This document shows, one piece after another, positions 35,090-46,971 of a stretch of DNA of 64,000 nt. Made by a program: the position numbers and the translations under genes. The first letter of the stretch is position 1; each line of letters opens with the position of its first letter. Under the pieces are notes generated by a model. The model was not told where the DNA came from. It saw nothing but the letters and a program-made list of their open reading frames with translations, and did no database searches. This DNA is from Antitrichia curtipendula (taxonomy: Eukaryota; Streptophyta; Bryopsida; Hypnales; Leucodontaceae): positions 3,968,001 to 4,032,000 of the forward strand of contig OX579635.1 in NCBI GenBank assembly GCA_951230915.1, read 5' to 3'.

Positions 35090-35900
35090 TTTTAATCTTT
35101 GAGGAGAAAAGGATTTTTCCTAACAATGCTTTGAAAATTTAATTGATGGTCTAAAAAAAAGGGATTGGTGGGAAAGCACTTCCACCATTATATTTCTTTT
35201 TGGAGGAGCAAAAGGTTGTTTTCTAACAAAAAATATTAAAATTTAATTGATGGACAAAGAAAAAAGAAAGGGGTGGGGAAGCACTTCTATCATTATTTTT
35301 TTAATCTCTAAGAGAACAAAGTGTTGTTTCCCAAGAAGGCTTTGAAAATTTAATTGATGGACTAGAAAAAAAGGGATGGATTGAAAAGCACTTCTATCAT
35401 TATATTTTTCTTTTTGGAAGGAGCAAAAGGTTGTTTCCTAACAAAGTTTTGAAATTTTAATTGATGGACCAAGAAAAAAGAGATGGGTGGGGGAAGCACT
35501 TCCACCACTATATTCTTTTTTGGAAGGAACAAAAAATTGTATCCCAACAAATTTGACAATTTAATTGATAGACTAAGAAGAAAGTAATGGGTGGAGGAAG
35601 CACTTCTACTATTATACTCTTTTTTGAAAGGAGCAAAAGATTGTACACCAACAAAGTTTTGAAAATTTAATTGATGGATTAAGAAGAAAGGGATGGGTGG
35701 GGGAAGCACTTCCACCATTATTATTATATTTTGAAAGGAGCAAAAGGTTGTATACCAACAAAGCTTTGAAAATTGAATTGCTAGACTAAGAAAAAAAGGA
35801 TTGGTAAGGGCTAAAGAAACACTTCTATCATTATATTTTATAATATCTAAGGACCAAAGGTTTGTTTTCTAACAAAGTTTTGAAAATTTAATTAATGGAA
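35090..35900. repeat. Tandem repeat array, about eight units of 100-118 bp
   Basis: The phrase GAAAATTTAATTGATGGAC recurs near 35137, 35230, 35347, 35452, 35560, 35662, 35770 and 35882. Each is followed by GGGATGGGTGGGGGAAGCAC-like and GGAGCAAAAGGTTGT-like blocks. Units are diverged with indels. A minus-strand 118-codon ORF spans three units and is an artefact of the repeat. Confidence 0.85.
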
Positions 35901-35929
35901 AAAAATTAAAAGGATATGGGATTGATTAA

Positions 35930-36340
35930 AAAAATGTTACACTATGTATATATTTTAAGTTGGACTCAATTCAACTATTTTTTTTTTGTTGAAATATGAA
36001 AAAGAAAATCAAGGTTTAGGATTTTTAGGATTTAAGGTTGAGATTTATAGAAACGATAGAATATTTTCAAAAATTATCTCCTCAAAAGTCTTTAAAATTT
36101 TAATTGTTAGAATTCTTTAAAAAATGATTCACTTAAATCTACACGCTAGCATCATTGCTTCACCCAATCCAAAAGTGCATAGAAGTGTCTAGTGCCACAT
36201 TTAATTTTTGAAAATATTCTATCATTTCTATAAACCCCAACTTTAAACCCTAAAAATCCTAAACCTTGATTTTTTTTTTCATATTTTAACAAAAAAAATG
36301 GTTGAATTGTGTCCCACTTAATTCCTGCTTCCCTACTTCA
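35930..36340. repeat. Palindrome centre joining direct and inverted tandem units
   Basis: 35965-36068 (GAAAATCAAGGTTTAGGATT, GAAACGATAGAATATTTTCA) is the reverse complement, with few changes, of 36207-36330 (TGAAAATATTCTATCATTTC, AATCCTAAACCTTGATTTT). The loop is about 130 bp. Confidence 0.82.
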
Positions 36341-36354
36341 ACAATTAAAATTTC

Positions 36355-36800
36355 ATATCCTTTTGAGGAGATATCCCTTTGCTTCAAAAGAAAAAAATAT
36401 AATGTTTAAAGGACTCCCAGTCATTCTCTTATTTCTTATTCCACCAATTAAATTTTGAAAGCCTTATTAGAAAATAACCTTTGGCTCTAAATTAAAAAAA
36501 CATAATATTTGAAGTTTCTTTTTATCAATCCCTATTTTTTAATTCCAACACTTCAATATCAAAATCCTTATGAAGAAATAACCTTTTGCTCCAAAGAAAA
36601 AAAATTAATGCTCGAAGGGACTCTATATTAATCCTCTCTTTCCTAATTCAACAATTAAATGAATAAATGCTTATAAAGAAGTAAACTAGTATTCCAAAAG
36701 AAGGCCAAAAAATAAATTGATGAAGTGCCTTTCTCCTTAAATTCCAATGTCTAATTCAACAATTACATTGGCAAGTGCTTGTAAAAAAATAACACATTGT
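36355..36800. repeat. Inverted-orientation units of the 35.1-kb tandem array
   Basis: Three to four diverged units read on the minus strand as CAAAGGTTATTTTCTAATAA followed by AAAATTTAATTGGTGGAA, matching the plus-strand units at 35.1-35.9 kb. Confidence 0.65.
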
Positions 36801-36984
36801 ATTACAGGCCATAGAAGTAGAATTTTCACTTCAATTCATCAAGAAATTGAAGTAGGTGAAATTTTTAATTTGGATATTTAGTGATCAAAACATTGGTTTT
36901 GGGCTTTGTTTGGGATACAACACATGACTCCATTCAAAAAAAAAAATTATAAAATGTTGCCATGTTGGAAGGTTCTAAAGTTTT

Positions 36985-37260
36985 GAAATTGGGAGACAAG
37001 CTTACGGGTCCCTTGAGATGAAAAAAAATAGAGAGTGGTAGAAGAGCTTCTAACTGATTCCATTTCTTTTTTCACCCGATGCATCCATTTAATGTCCTAA
37101 GATTTTAGATTGGGAGACAAGCTTACAAGTCCCTTGAGATGAAAAAAAATAGAGTGGTAGAAGAGATTCTAATGGATCCCATTTTTTTTCCATGAAGTGC
37201 ATCCATTTAATTTATAAAGGTTTGAAATTGGGAGACAAGTTTCCTAGAGAAAAATCACCA
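36985..37260. repeat. Tandem repeat, 2.3 units of about 120 bp
   Basis: TTGGGAGACAAGCTTAC with GTCCCTTGAGATGAAAAAAA and ATGCATCCATTTAAT recurs at about 36988, 37109 and 37230. Confidence 0.82.
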
Positions 37261-37606
37261 CAATCAATGGAAAATGCAAGAAATGCTACCGCAATTATTA
37301 TTGGGGTGAACTTCCTCCCTTGCCTTGAACTTGGTGCTATTATTACACTTTTGTCTAAGATTGATCCTAACCAAAAGGTTTATAACATCACACTTTGCAG
37401 TTTTCTATCTTACATTTGTTCTCATTGTAGAAGCGTGTACATAAATTGCAAACACCTTTATTACATCTTTCTTTACTTTTACAAACTAAATTGCAAAATA
37501 GACATGTTTATCCACCCTCCTACTTTCAACTTGGAAGAAGGGAAATAAGTGCTTGTTGTTGCCAGAATCATCAAGATGTGCAAATGAGCAAGTTAGTTGA
37601 TGTATA

Positions 37607-37683
37607 TAGTACTGATATAGTACCAAAATATGAAGTACCGATATAGTATCGAAATATGAAGTACCGATATAGTACTGAAATAT
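37607..37683. repeat. Short tandem repeat, about three 27-bp units
   Basis: GATATAGTACCGAAATATGA-like unit repeated with one or two changes each. Confidence 0.8.
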
Positions 37684-37689
37684 TATCTT

Positions 37690-38139
37690 CAAAATTCCCA
37701 AATTCTAGTAGCAAAATATTATATTCATATTCCAATATATATTCTTTGCTATAATAAAAGAATATTTTATCATATACACAATGTTCTATATTATATTATA
37801 TTTTCATTGCAATTGTCTTCCTCTCATCTTTAGAATTGCCTTTAAATTAATTATACTTTCACTTGATCAACCCACCCTAAGATGGCCTTTTAGAACATGA
37901 TTTAAATTTCAAAACATGCAATAATATCAACTTGTGCAGCTTTTAAATCTAAAATGCACAATCATGGATTCCATGATAATAGGTCATATGTTCTGCTTTT
38001 TTTGAAAAAATATTAGTCTTTTCATTTTTTTACCAATTTTTTTTTTAAATTACATCATATTTTAAATTTCTAGGCTCTAGGCTCACACAATCCCTGCTCA
38101 CTGCTCTTAGGCTTACACTCACACGCTCACCTAGCGTTG
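37690..38139. other. AT-rich DNA, nothing recognised
   Basis: No ORF with coding character; no repeat boundary found. Confidence 0.5.
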
Positions 38140-38700
38140 TTGTGTATGAAACAAATAAAACAGAACAACATAACTTAAGGTATATACTTGTCGTTGTGAC
38201 AACCAAAGTAAAAATAAAGGAATTTTTTATTTTTTTAAAATAAAAAATAATCCAAAAATTTAGACTTTTACACCGTAGGTCCAAACGTCATGAAACAAAG
38301 CATGTAACCCCCTCCTTGCAAAGAGCTTTTTGATGGTACCATGCAACTAGGGGATATACAATCTAGAAGATTTCACTATAATAAGCAAACAAATCAATTA
38401 AAAAAACTCACTTAATGGATGGACTAGTGTGTCTTATGTCTTTGTTAGAGTAAAAAAAATAGTAAAAGTATTTAAAAAATTAAATTAAATTAAAATGAAC
38501 TCAAAGTCCATAATTTTTGCACCCCAAGTGGCTAGGTCCACACGCCACAAAACAAAGCCAGGTTGTACACCCCTATTTGCCAAGAGCTTTCCAACAATAC
38601 CACAAACGTAACTAAACAACTCACAGTCTAGAAGATCTCACCATAACAAACAAACAAAACAAAATTAGAAAACAGCCTAGCTCAATGGATGGATCTAGAG
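38140..38700. repeat. Dispersed repeat family A, two further copies
   Basis: TTTTACACCGTAGGTCCAAA, CAAAGAGCTTT, GGATGGACTAGTGTG and a second round from about 38500 (GGTCCACACGCCACAAAAC, CAAACAAACAAAAC). Confidence 0.65.
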
Positions 38701-39009
38701 CAAAGAAAGGGTTGTAAGGTAGTCTGCTCTTAAAGTGGCCATTTAAGAGTTGATTTCCTTTTGGAGAAAGCTAAACTCCTTAAACTATTTTTTAGTAAAT
38801 TTTTGTAGGAAGAAAAATGGATTTGAAATCTAACCCAAGTCATTTCATATTTTTTGACCCTTCATAGAGTTAATTATGAATTTTCAAAGTTAAAACACAA
38901 TGGTCACTAAAAGCGACCATCTCCTGAAATGTACATTACTAGTACATTGAAGAAAGCAAATGTACTCCTGTGTCATAATTGCTTTTAGAGCATGGGCACT
39001 TTTAAATGG

Positions 39010-39690
39010 TTGCAAGAAAGACCAAATGTTTTTGGTAGCGTTTTGCCAAAACTACAGTTTCTACATTCAATACTATGAGCACTATAAAACATAATAATCT
39101 CAGCTATTCATTTGAAAAATTGATGACTACTAGTACCATTGATGATTTGCAATTATTAAAAAAGTGCTATTTGAAAGAAAAGACAGTTTGTCACAAATAG
39201 TAGATGCAACTAGGTATAAATTAATAATAATTAAAAAATCATGAATTCAAAAAAACTAAAAATTGGCCATTTGTAAAGACTTGATAGTGATCACATTTAA
39301 CCAAAAAATGGAAGTCAATAACATCTTCAATGTTTAGAAGTGCATGTGCAAGGGAACTCTATTTGTACAAATATGAAGGCCTTTAAATGATGTATTTTTA
39401 GATTTCCTTTTGAAGGCACATGTCCCTCTATTGTAGAAATAGACCTTAGTAATTTCAGCTCTAGATCATTAATTTTGATTACTCTTCAAAACAAAAAAAC
39501 CCTAAACTTCAAAGTGTGATAAATTAGCAAAATTGACTATTAAATATATGTATAACAAAAAATAAGATTACAATCAAGTTAACCATCTCTAATAAAAATG
39601 TCAAATTCATCGGATTCTACTGTCAAAAATTCTAGCAAAAAACAACTTTGTCACTCTAAATGTGATGCAAAATAGAACCGGTCACTCTTT
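39010..39690. repeat. Decayed relative of the 733-bp Harbinger-type MITE
   Basis: Shares TGCAAGAAAGACC at the left, then GCAAGGGA, TTTCAG(C/A)TCTAGATCATTAA and CTAAACTTCAAAGTGTGA in order with 23729-24461. The right terminus is too decayed to place exactly. Confidence 0.65.
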
Positions 39691-39814
39691 ACATATTGGT
39701 GGTTTTCCAATGCACTTAAACTTTCAAATGGCTCTAATGAAATTTCTAATCAATTAACATCTAGTAGAATATGCTATGGCAACAAGGTGTTATCTCTTTG
39801 AATTTATAAAGGTC

Positions 39815-40095
39815 TAAGTGGTGCAAGCCTTGAGAGTGAGATTGAACATCAGTCATTCTTGGACTCTTGGTTAGTCTTGGGAGTCATGATTGGGGTCCTC
39901 AAGTAATTTGGTTTGGTGCATTCAAATGGAATCTCAATTGTATGTAAATTTGAAATAGATTGTTCAAGTTAGTTGTTGAGAACTCAATTAACTGTCAATT
40001 GAAATCTAATTTAAATGGTCATATTCATTAAAATGAAAAAATGTCCAACACCATGATAATATATTATATATTTTTTAAATTTGTATTTCATGGCC
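39815..40095. repeat. Repeat family F, copy 1 (inverted partner at 44041-44310)
   Basis: AATGGTCATATTCATTAAAA and TTGTATTTCATGGCC, with upstream GTTCAAGTTAGTTGTTGAGA, are matched in reverse at 44041-44310. Confidence 0.72.
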
Positions 40096-42262
40096 TAAAG
40101 ACACTTTTGGGAAGGACCACAGGGCCAAATTAGATCCTCAGGTCTCTTTTAATGTTTGAAATTAAGCCACAAGTTTAAATTAAAAAAATCAAACCCCCTT
40201 GTATTTAAAATTATGAAATTTGGACTTCCAAGGCAGCCAATAAGCCTACTTTAAATTTTAGTCTTTTTGACACATATGGGCATCCAAAATCTAAAGACCT
40301 CCTGGTACTGAATTGCTAAGGCTTGGGATAGCCCTTATGTACCCAAATGGTTACCATATGGCCGCCCTTAACTAGCATATATTAGCCCTTTGAATTGCCA
40401 TATATTATTATATTAGCCCTTTGAACTATCATAAACTTGGCCTTTTGGATTGGATTTTTGGCAAATTAATTTGTCAACTTACCACAACTAATAAAACTTT
40501 GGATTTTTCTACATGGAAAAACCACTCATAAAATAATAATTGAGACATCTAAAAATAGTAACAAGGCGATAGCTTTGTCGTATGGGGAGTTAGTTCCAAA
40601 TTGAACATTCTAAAAACTTGACACAAAACAAAAGTTTTGTTGTATAGAAGGATTAATCTCAAATCTAAGACACAAAAGGGTTAGTAAAAGATGAGAGCTT
40701 CACTATATGGAGGAATTAATCTCAAATTCTAAAACACAAATCAAAGGACTAATTGGTAAGTGGTAACCAAACTTTTAGAATTTGTTCCAACCAAATCTCT
40801 GCACATGACACCAAATTCCACCACTTAGGACCATGTATTTCAAATATCAAGGCTTTAGGAGGATTTTCTACAACAAAAATTGTAAGATCTCACACGATAT
40901 TAAGCTCAATTTGAATTTGTTTGTAGAGTAATAGACAATGATTTAAAAACCACAAAAACATGCAAATATTAGTAAACACTAAACAACTTCAAAACATCAT
41001 CAATTAAACAAGGCTAATTCAAAGGGCCCCCCAACATTCTTTGAAATGAGCTTCAAACTTCAACAAAAAGGAAACAAAGTGACTCCAAATGCAATTCAAA
41101 ACAAGTTTTTTTGGCAAATTGCCAAAATTTCAACGATGCAGCCTCGAGGTGCCACACAAGCAAACAAAAAAAGAAGTGGCTTCAAGTCAGCCAAATAAAA
41201 AAAATAAAAAAAGGGGTGCCAAGTGAGAGGAGGGTGCAACTTCCTATACTTTTCCAAGGCCTGAAATTGCGTGTGATGTTGATAGGTCCACTTGAAAATC
41301 ATCCATCTAATCAACCAGCAAAAGTTCACCCGGTCCTAAACCCTTTACAACTTCATGAACCAATATTTCTAGCTACATTGCCAAAAGAGAGCCCACTATA
41401 CAAGCCGTGAGCTCGTTCCAACTTATATAGCTGAATATATGCTGTGAGGGCTGCAATTACCCTGACAAAATTTCAAGAAATGAGAACTTTTCCACATGAC
41501 TGCCTGAGGGGAATCTTAATTACATACCAATTAATATACGTTTCTAGAGCTTTGTGCACTTCAATCTTACGATTTGGACACTCTGAAACACACTATCATA
41601 ACAAACATGACCGAGAATAATTGAGTGTTATGTGTCCTTGGAAGCATTTCACGTCGTTTAAGCAGGCATTTGAATCATAACTGTATGAAGTTATGAACTG
41701 AATTGATGATCATAATTTGTGTAAATGGATTCTTTGAACGCACCAAAATTGTGAGGTTGAAGAGGCCAGGCCGTCTGCAAACTTACTGTGTAGGCATAGA
41801 TCTGATCTTTCAATCGATCGACTGACACATCACCAAATTCACTACATTCTAACGATTACATACAGCCATCTTTTGATATGGTGTCGTCCCAAATTTAGTC
41901 GGAATCACTGATTAATTCAACTAGTGTACTAGCTTGCACTCCACATCCACCACCATTTACGTCAACTGAAACGATAAAGTAGACAAGATGATTGCAGACT
42001 AACTACTTTTATCCAAAATAACCCGGACTAGTGCGCTAAATAGCACATGTAGTCTCAAAATTGCATCAGGTAGCATATCAATTAAAACATGAACGTACAT
42101 GCGAATCCCTGAGCTACCAATGGTAGATCGCTAGCATGGAATTCCAAATGTCTAGCTCCACAAACACCCTAAAACACAAGAAACTACACTAGGCTCCTCC
42201 CTCCTAGCAAGTGAACGTACTAGCAGCGCCGCGGCTTGATCAAGCAGTGATATGTGTCGCTC
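40096..42262. other. Intergenic DNA, no supported gene
   Basis: AT-rich to about 41400, then closer to the composition of the gene island. ORFs at 41096-41410 on both strands show no motif. 41430-42262 may hold the 3' region of the gene on the minus strand. Confidence 0.45.
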
Positions 42263-43199
42263 CTATGAACAGAAATTAAGTTCCAACCATGTAATTGCCC
42301 GAATGCAAATCTCCTCGAGTTCTTGAAGCCACAGGGGGTCTCGATGTAGGCGCGAAGCATCAGCCACCTTGACATCCTTGATATCGTCGTCCTGTCCATT
42401 TATTGCAAATATTACTCCATTCCGGCATGCTGCAGGTTAAACACAATTAATGAGTTTCCATTAGATTGGTGGTTTTCCACCGTCTACCAAGAATGTCATT
42501 TGCAAACGCTGTTTCCTTTAATAACTAGCTAGGACCTGTCAAGGTTCGAGAATTACACTCATTTAAATGATTTAATTGTACAAATGAAGTACTCCAAATG
42601 AATTGAAAGAAAATTACTAACTCAATGAAAAGGATCACCATGTTAGTGGACAGTATACGTACTGCGTGATGCTCGACTGTGTCTTGCAGCTGTAACCCCT
42701 CCAACCTCGGGATTTGCTCATTCACAATATCGTCGACTCTCTCCTGGCGATGGTCCTGATCCCCCTGCAACCTTGCAATTTGTTCATGCACAACAATTTC
42801 TCCCTGTTGGTGATGACCCTGCTGGTCCGTGGAGAGTACTGGGCGATGTCGGTGCGCTCGTGGATGAAACGGGACCGCCCTTTGCACCATCCTTCGTACC
42901 CTTTGGCGATGTTCATGGTTCCTGATCCCTCGCGACAGATGATGCACTGGTGCATGGAAAATTCGCTCAGTCAATTGCCTTCGCACCCTCGCACTCACGA
43001 TTTCAAGTATCTCTTGTATAGCATCCAGTTGCAAAGCTTCCTGGTCCGCGGGCACTGTGCGATTCCGCAACCCAGCAATCCGACTCGCAGACGCTCTGTG
43101 ACATCGAAGAACTCTCTGGTCTTGCTCTACGAGATATTGCTGGATTCTGTCGGCGAGCTGCCTGTCCCTGCTCTGAATAGGAACTCGAATGGAATCCAT
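42263..43199 (-). CDS. Unrecognised two-exon gene, about 235 aa
   Basis: Exon 1 43199-42659, exon 2 42429-42263; donor C|GTATAC and acceptor CTGCAG|C, phase 1, total 708 nt. I place the donor at GTATAC rather than GTACGT four bases earlier because only this keeps exon 2 open (CRNGVIFAINGQDDDIKD to WLELNFCS). Exon 1 encodes an Arg/Gln/His-rich, largely helical chain (DRIQQYLVEQDQRVLRCH; AIQEILEIVSARVRRQL) that may form coiled coils. Unspliced, the ORF would run to a hydrophobic tail of unlikely codon use. A TATA box lies about 185 bp upstream. No family recognised; function unknown. Confidence 0.6.
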
Positions 43200-43381
43200 T
43201 GCTTCAAACTACAAGAGGAGGAGTAATTAGAAATCAAGTCTCTCAGTCAGTGGGATCGAGCCTTTCTCCACTGCAGCCTCTCTAGATTACTGTCACTTCG
43301 ACTTCAGCTCTAGTCACGGAAAATGTAATCGCTAAGCAACGGAATATCTCAAAGGGTCGAATTGGGCAGGAGAGCCTGGGC

Positions 43382-43389
43382 TTTATATC
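43382..43389 (-). promoter_or_regulatory. TATA box of the 42263-43199 gene
   Basis: GATATAAAG on the minus strand, followed by a GC-rich leader of about 180 bp to the start codon. Confidence 0.6.
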
Positions 43390-43399
43390 ACGCCCGGAG

Positions 43400-44458
43400 G
43401 CCGGAGTTTATCAAGCCTCGGCTGTGAGATTCGGCCTCAATTAATCTACACAAGCCATCTGTACTCAGGGTCATCTGTATTCGTCAATGAAGCCTCGGTT
43501 GGTGATGAAGTACAGCTCTAAGGAGCCGACGGTAGCTAGTCTCGGGGGTGGGGATAGAAAGGCACTGCCACCATCTGTAATTCAGTGGAAATCCTTTTTA
43601 TTAAGTTGGCAAAATTGGAGCAATTGCAGTATAATCTCAACAAGTACTCACCGAACCGGACACTTTCAAATGTCCGTATGGAACTAGAGAGTTTTAATTG
43701 AGACGCTTATCTGAAATCTCTGATCTGTTCATATTAAAGTTGTTCTAAATTTGGGAGCTGGGAAATTCTAGTTGCATTGGCTTTAGGGCCCAGAGCGGTT
43801 TGAGATACCCATCTATAACAAGACGTTTAAAACCACAATATACATGCTTTGTTCAAATATTGTGTTTCATATGCAGTCCCAAACTGTTGTGGATGAAATG
43901 CACATCCATCTACTGGCACAATAAACTAATGTAAATGTCAAAATTGCACATACTGTCATTAATGGAAATTATTGATATTTCCAAATCTAATAACAGGTGT
44001 GAGTGGTGTTGATCCGAGGCGACTAGAAAAGTGTCTTCGGGCCATGAAATACAAATTTAGCAAATATATTATCAAAGTGTTAGACATTTTTCCATTTTAA
44101 TGAATATGACCATTTAATTTCTATCTGACGGTTATTTGGATTCTCAACAACTAGCTTGAACGATCCATTCCAGGTTCACTTACAACCATGACTTGATGTG
44201 AATGCACCAGACCAAATTACACGAGGCCCCCGTGCCAGTCCCGACTCCCGAGCTAAACAAAAACGACTGACTTCGAATCTCACTACCGAGACCTGCACCA
44301 CTCAGACCTTCAGCAATTCAAAGAGACCAAGCCTTGTTGCCATAACCATATTCTACTATCTCCTGATTGATTAGAAATTCTATTAGAGCAATCTGTGAGC
44401 TTGAGCGCCTTGGAGCATTGGAGGACCCCAGTAAGTTACATCAGTTTCCTTGCTCTAG
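43400..44458. other. Intergenic region with family F repeat, copy 2 (44041-44310)
   Basis: 44041-44118 is the reverse complement of 40011-40093 with few changes, and 44118-44310 continues the match to 39815-40010. No gene recognised in the remainder. Confidence 0.6.
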
Positions 44459-44459
44459 T

Positions 44460-44467
44460 TATATAAA
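44460..44467 (+). promoter_or_regulatory. TATA box of RING copy 2
   Basis: TATATAAAGGG about 120 bp before the start codon; conserved with copy 1 together with the whole leader, while sequence upstream differs. Confidence 0.65.
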
Positions 44468-44586
44468 GGGATACAAATCGTTTGGGGTTACTGTGCATTT
44501 GAACTCGCCATGTGTGCGTAATCTGTACAAGTACTTACATCCAGGAATGTGAAGAAGTACAGAACTGGTGAGGAGTACTATTAAGA

Positions 44587-45219
44587 ATGACGAGCATTGA
44601 TCGCGTCCAAGAGGATCGATCGATCGGCATGGAAGGAGACTTGCAATCGACTCTGTCATCCACCACCGCCAGCATTGTTGATGCTGACTTACCAAATGTG
44701 CTGAAGTGCTACATCTGCCTGGAACCCCCGACTGATCCGATTTCGACCTCGTGCGGGCACGTCTTCTGTTGGCCATGCATGTACCAGTGGCTCCAAAACC
44801 AGCCGAAGCCATGCCCAGTTTGCAGATACACCTTACGAAGAGACCTCGACATCATTCCTCTTTATGGTGGTGGAGGAGCTGGTGAAAAGCCAGGCAACGG
44901 CCGTCCTGGCGAGATTGCAGCTTCAAATAGCTTCACCCCACCACGTCCGCGCAATCCACTCTTGGTCACGGCTACTCCAAGCACGGACGAAGCTACAGGC
45001 TTTGAAAATTTCCACTCAGTAAGCAGTGTGGTCACTGCATACCAGATCTCAATAAGTGAACTATCTCACGAACTTAGAGTCGAAAGAGCCCGAGGGCACG
45101 ATATGGTGATAGAGCGAATTAATTTTCTGGATCAAGCGAACAATTTGGTACAAGGAAATATGGTCAAGAAGCAAATGGGACGTCGATCGTGTTCGTCACA
45201 GTCTGATCGAATGACATAA
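44587..45219 (+). CDS. RING finger E3 ligase-like protein, copy 2, 210 aa
   Basis: Near-identical to copy 1 from the TATA box through the RING (CYICLEPPTDPISTS, CGHVFCWPC, CPVC, residues about 40-80) and linker to about residue 188 (DQANNLVQGN). There similarity ends and an unrelated basic tail (KKQMGRRSCSSQSDRMT) leads to the stop. RMA/RNF5-type RING proteins recruit E2 enzymes, but this one lacks a membrane anchor and most of the coiled-coil tail inferred for copy 1. The duplication breakpoint inside the gene suggests a 3'-truncated duplicate that acquired a new end. The frame is intact and the promoter is kept, so expression is possible. No intron is seen in either copy. Confidence 0.75.
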   Translation: MTSIDRVQEDRSIGMEGDLQSTLSSTTASIVDADLPNVLKCYICLEPPTDPISTSCGHVFCWPCMYQWLQNQPKPCPVCRYTLRRDLDIIPLYGGGGAGEKPGNGRPGEIAASNSFTPPRPRNPLLVTATPSTDEATGFENFHSVSSVVTAYQISISELSHELRVERARGHDMVIERINFLDQANNLVQGNMVKKQMGRRSCSSQSDRMT

Positions 45220-45753
45220 ATTAACAGAAAACAGAGCTTCATATTTTATTGATCAACGGAATCAAGACAAACGGGGCACTAATTTCCAAATCAGAGAACT
45301 ACACGGTGTAGCTCACCATAGGAATTTGAAACTTAAGAGACAAATATGCGCCTTATTTTAAGTCACTCAAGGACCAATATTTCTAATCCATCAAGCCAAT
45401 ACCACTATATACTTTCCTAATCTTATTCGATACCATCATAACCATGCACGAACGCACAACTCAAATGCTAAACTCAACGAAAACTTTCACCTCACTATCA
45501 AGTGAAGCTTGAGCGACGTTCGTTGACTTCGTTCAGCTACTTTTATCGTTCATGTGACGTCGGTATCTAGCAATTAAGTCACAAATGCAATCAATCAAAT
45601 TAAATATATAACTGGCAATACTACTCCGGACATGGAATCGACGACAGTGCAAACGACTTATCGATCTGAACGACGTTCAGAAGAACGCAATGGCAAACGC
45701 ATTCTGGAGGAGGCTGGCATGGGGCTCCAAATGCATTACGATGTTGACATCAT
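45220..45753. other. Intergenic, nothing recognised
   Basis: Lies between the convergent RING copy 2 and the small Cys-rich ORF. No ORF of coding character; probably both 3' regions. Confidence 0.45.
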
Positions 45754-45939
45754 TCAAGACTTCTTGTTGCAGTGAGGGCAGTTGTCAGACAAGCAATCGT
45801 GAAAATTAGGAGTTGGATCCCCTTCGTCAACAGCCGGGGTGGTACATTTAGGGCAGTGACCTCCTTGCCAGCAATAGTGATCGGTAGTGCCATCTCCTTC
45901 GGAGCCTGATGCAATCAGCTGCTGCCAAAGAGAGTCCAT
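45754..45939 (-). CDS. Small Cys-rich protein, 61 aa, unknown
   Basis: Contains two similar modules, YCWQGGHCPKC and DCLSDNCPHC (C-x4/5-C-x2-C), spaced by 24 residues, each ending in a CPxC knuckle suited to zinc binding. It has no signal peptide. A TATA box lies about 200 bp upstream and the region shares the higher GC content of the gene island. Short length is the main doubt. I do not recognise the family. It could be a complete small protein or the first exon of a longer gene. Confidence 0.45.
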   Translation of the reverse strand: MDSLWQQLIASGSEGDGTTDHYCWQGGHCPKCTTPAVDEGDPTPNFHDCLSDNCPHCNKKS

Positions 45940-46141
45940 GATCTTTGACGAAATTCACGAACTGCTACAAGACGCTCGCAGAGTCAGACTGATACCGCAA
46001 ATTGCTGTAGAAAGCAACATGACTGAATCGCTCACTCGAAATGAATGACTCAGGAGCTGGGCAATGAAGTTCAAGATTGACACTGGAGATGATGATCCAA
46101 TAGCTCGGTGAGTGTGGAGTTTGTGTTGGAATCGCTACGAA

Positions 46142-46147
46142 TTTATA
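46142..46147 (-). promoter_or_regulatory. TATA box of the Cys-rich ORF
   Basis: TGTATAAATTC on the minus strand, in the non-coding region upstream of 45939. Confidence 0.5.
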
Positions 46148-46199
46148 CAGCGAGTCCTGCTTAGCTGGCAGACAAATTAATAACACTTGATTAAACATA

Positions 46200-46971
46200 T
46201 CAGGCTAACGGAAGAGGATGTATGAAAATGTCAAAAAAAAATCCTTTCAAACCCCTCTATGAAATTTGTCTATAACTTTTGAGTGGAAGATTAAAATCTA
46301 AAACGGATTTTTGGAGATGAAACTTATCTTGATTCCCCAGCTTATTTTAGTTCAAATTTTTTTGAAAAAAGATATTCCACTATGCCTAAATGAGGTCTGA
46401 AATTATAATTTTAACACAATTCCTACTTTAGACTTAACTATGAGCGGTTGAGAAATTACAAACTCTAAATTACATATCCCACATGGGTTGTTCTACCTCC
46501 TACCACCCCATATGTACATAAAGACATTATCTTTTCAACAAAAACTCGAAATAAGTTATTGATGGCAACTGGTTAGATTTCATTGGTATAATACTCAATG
46601 AATTCTTTGGATTTTGACAAACCATCTATCTTTAAAATTATTTGTTTGTATATTTTATCCTAAAATTAGCCAAAAAATAGATCGCACAATAAATGTACTG
46701 CCATTGTCTCGGTCATGAAGCTTACATTAATAATATGTGGATGCATTTCGTGGATGAAGACTTCAGAGAGGCAAAGGCAACCTCTCTGAAGGCTCTTGAA
46801 TATTATGTACCATCTCTGGTGATTGTTAATACCTGGTCAAGTGAATAGAAGAGCTTCTCATTTACGTAATTGATATAAGACATACAGTACACTTCTGATA
46901 TTGAACAATTTCTGTCATATTTCATGGATTGAATTTCAGGAGATATTGTTTGATAAATCCAAGAGGCTATA
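46200..46971. other. AT-rich DNA, no gene seen
   Basis: No recognisable ORF or repeat boundary. Confidence 0.5.

Noticed and set aside
35362..35718. 118-aa minus-strand ORF with repeated HQLNFQNFV phrases
   Set aside because: Arises from the tandem repeat units; no independent evidence of coding.
35090..37260. CRISPR-like regular array
   Set aside because: Plant nuclear context, units over 100 bp without unique spacers; ordinary tandem repeats.
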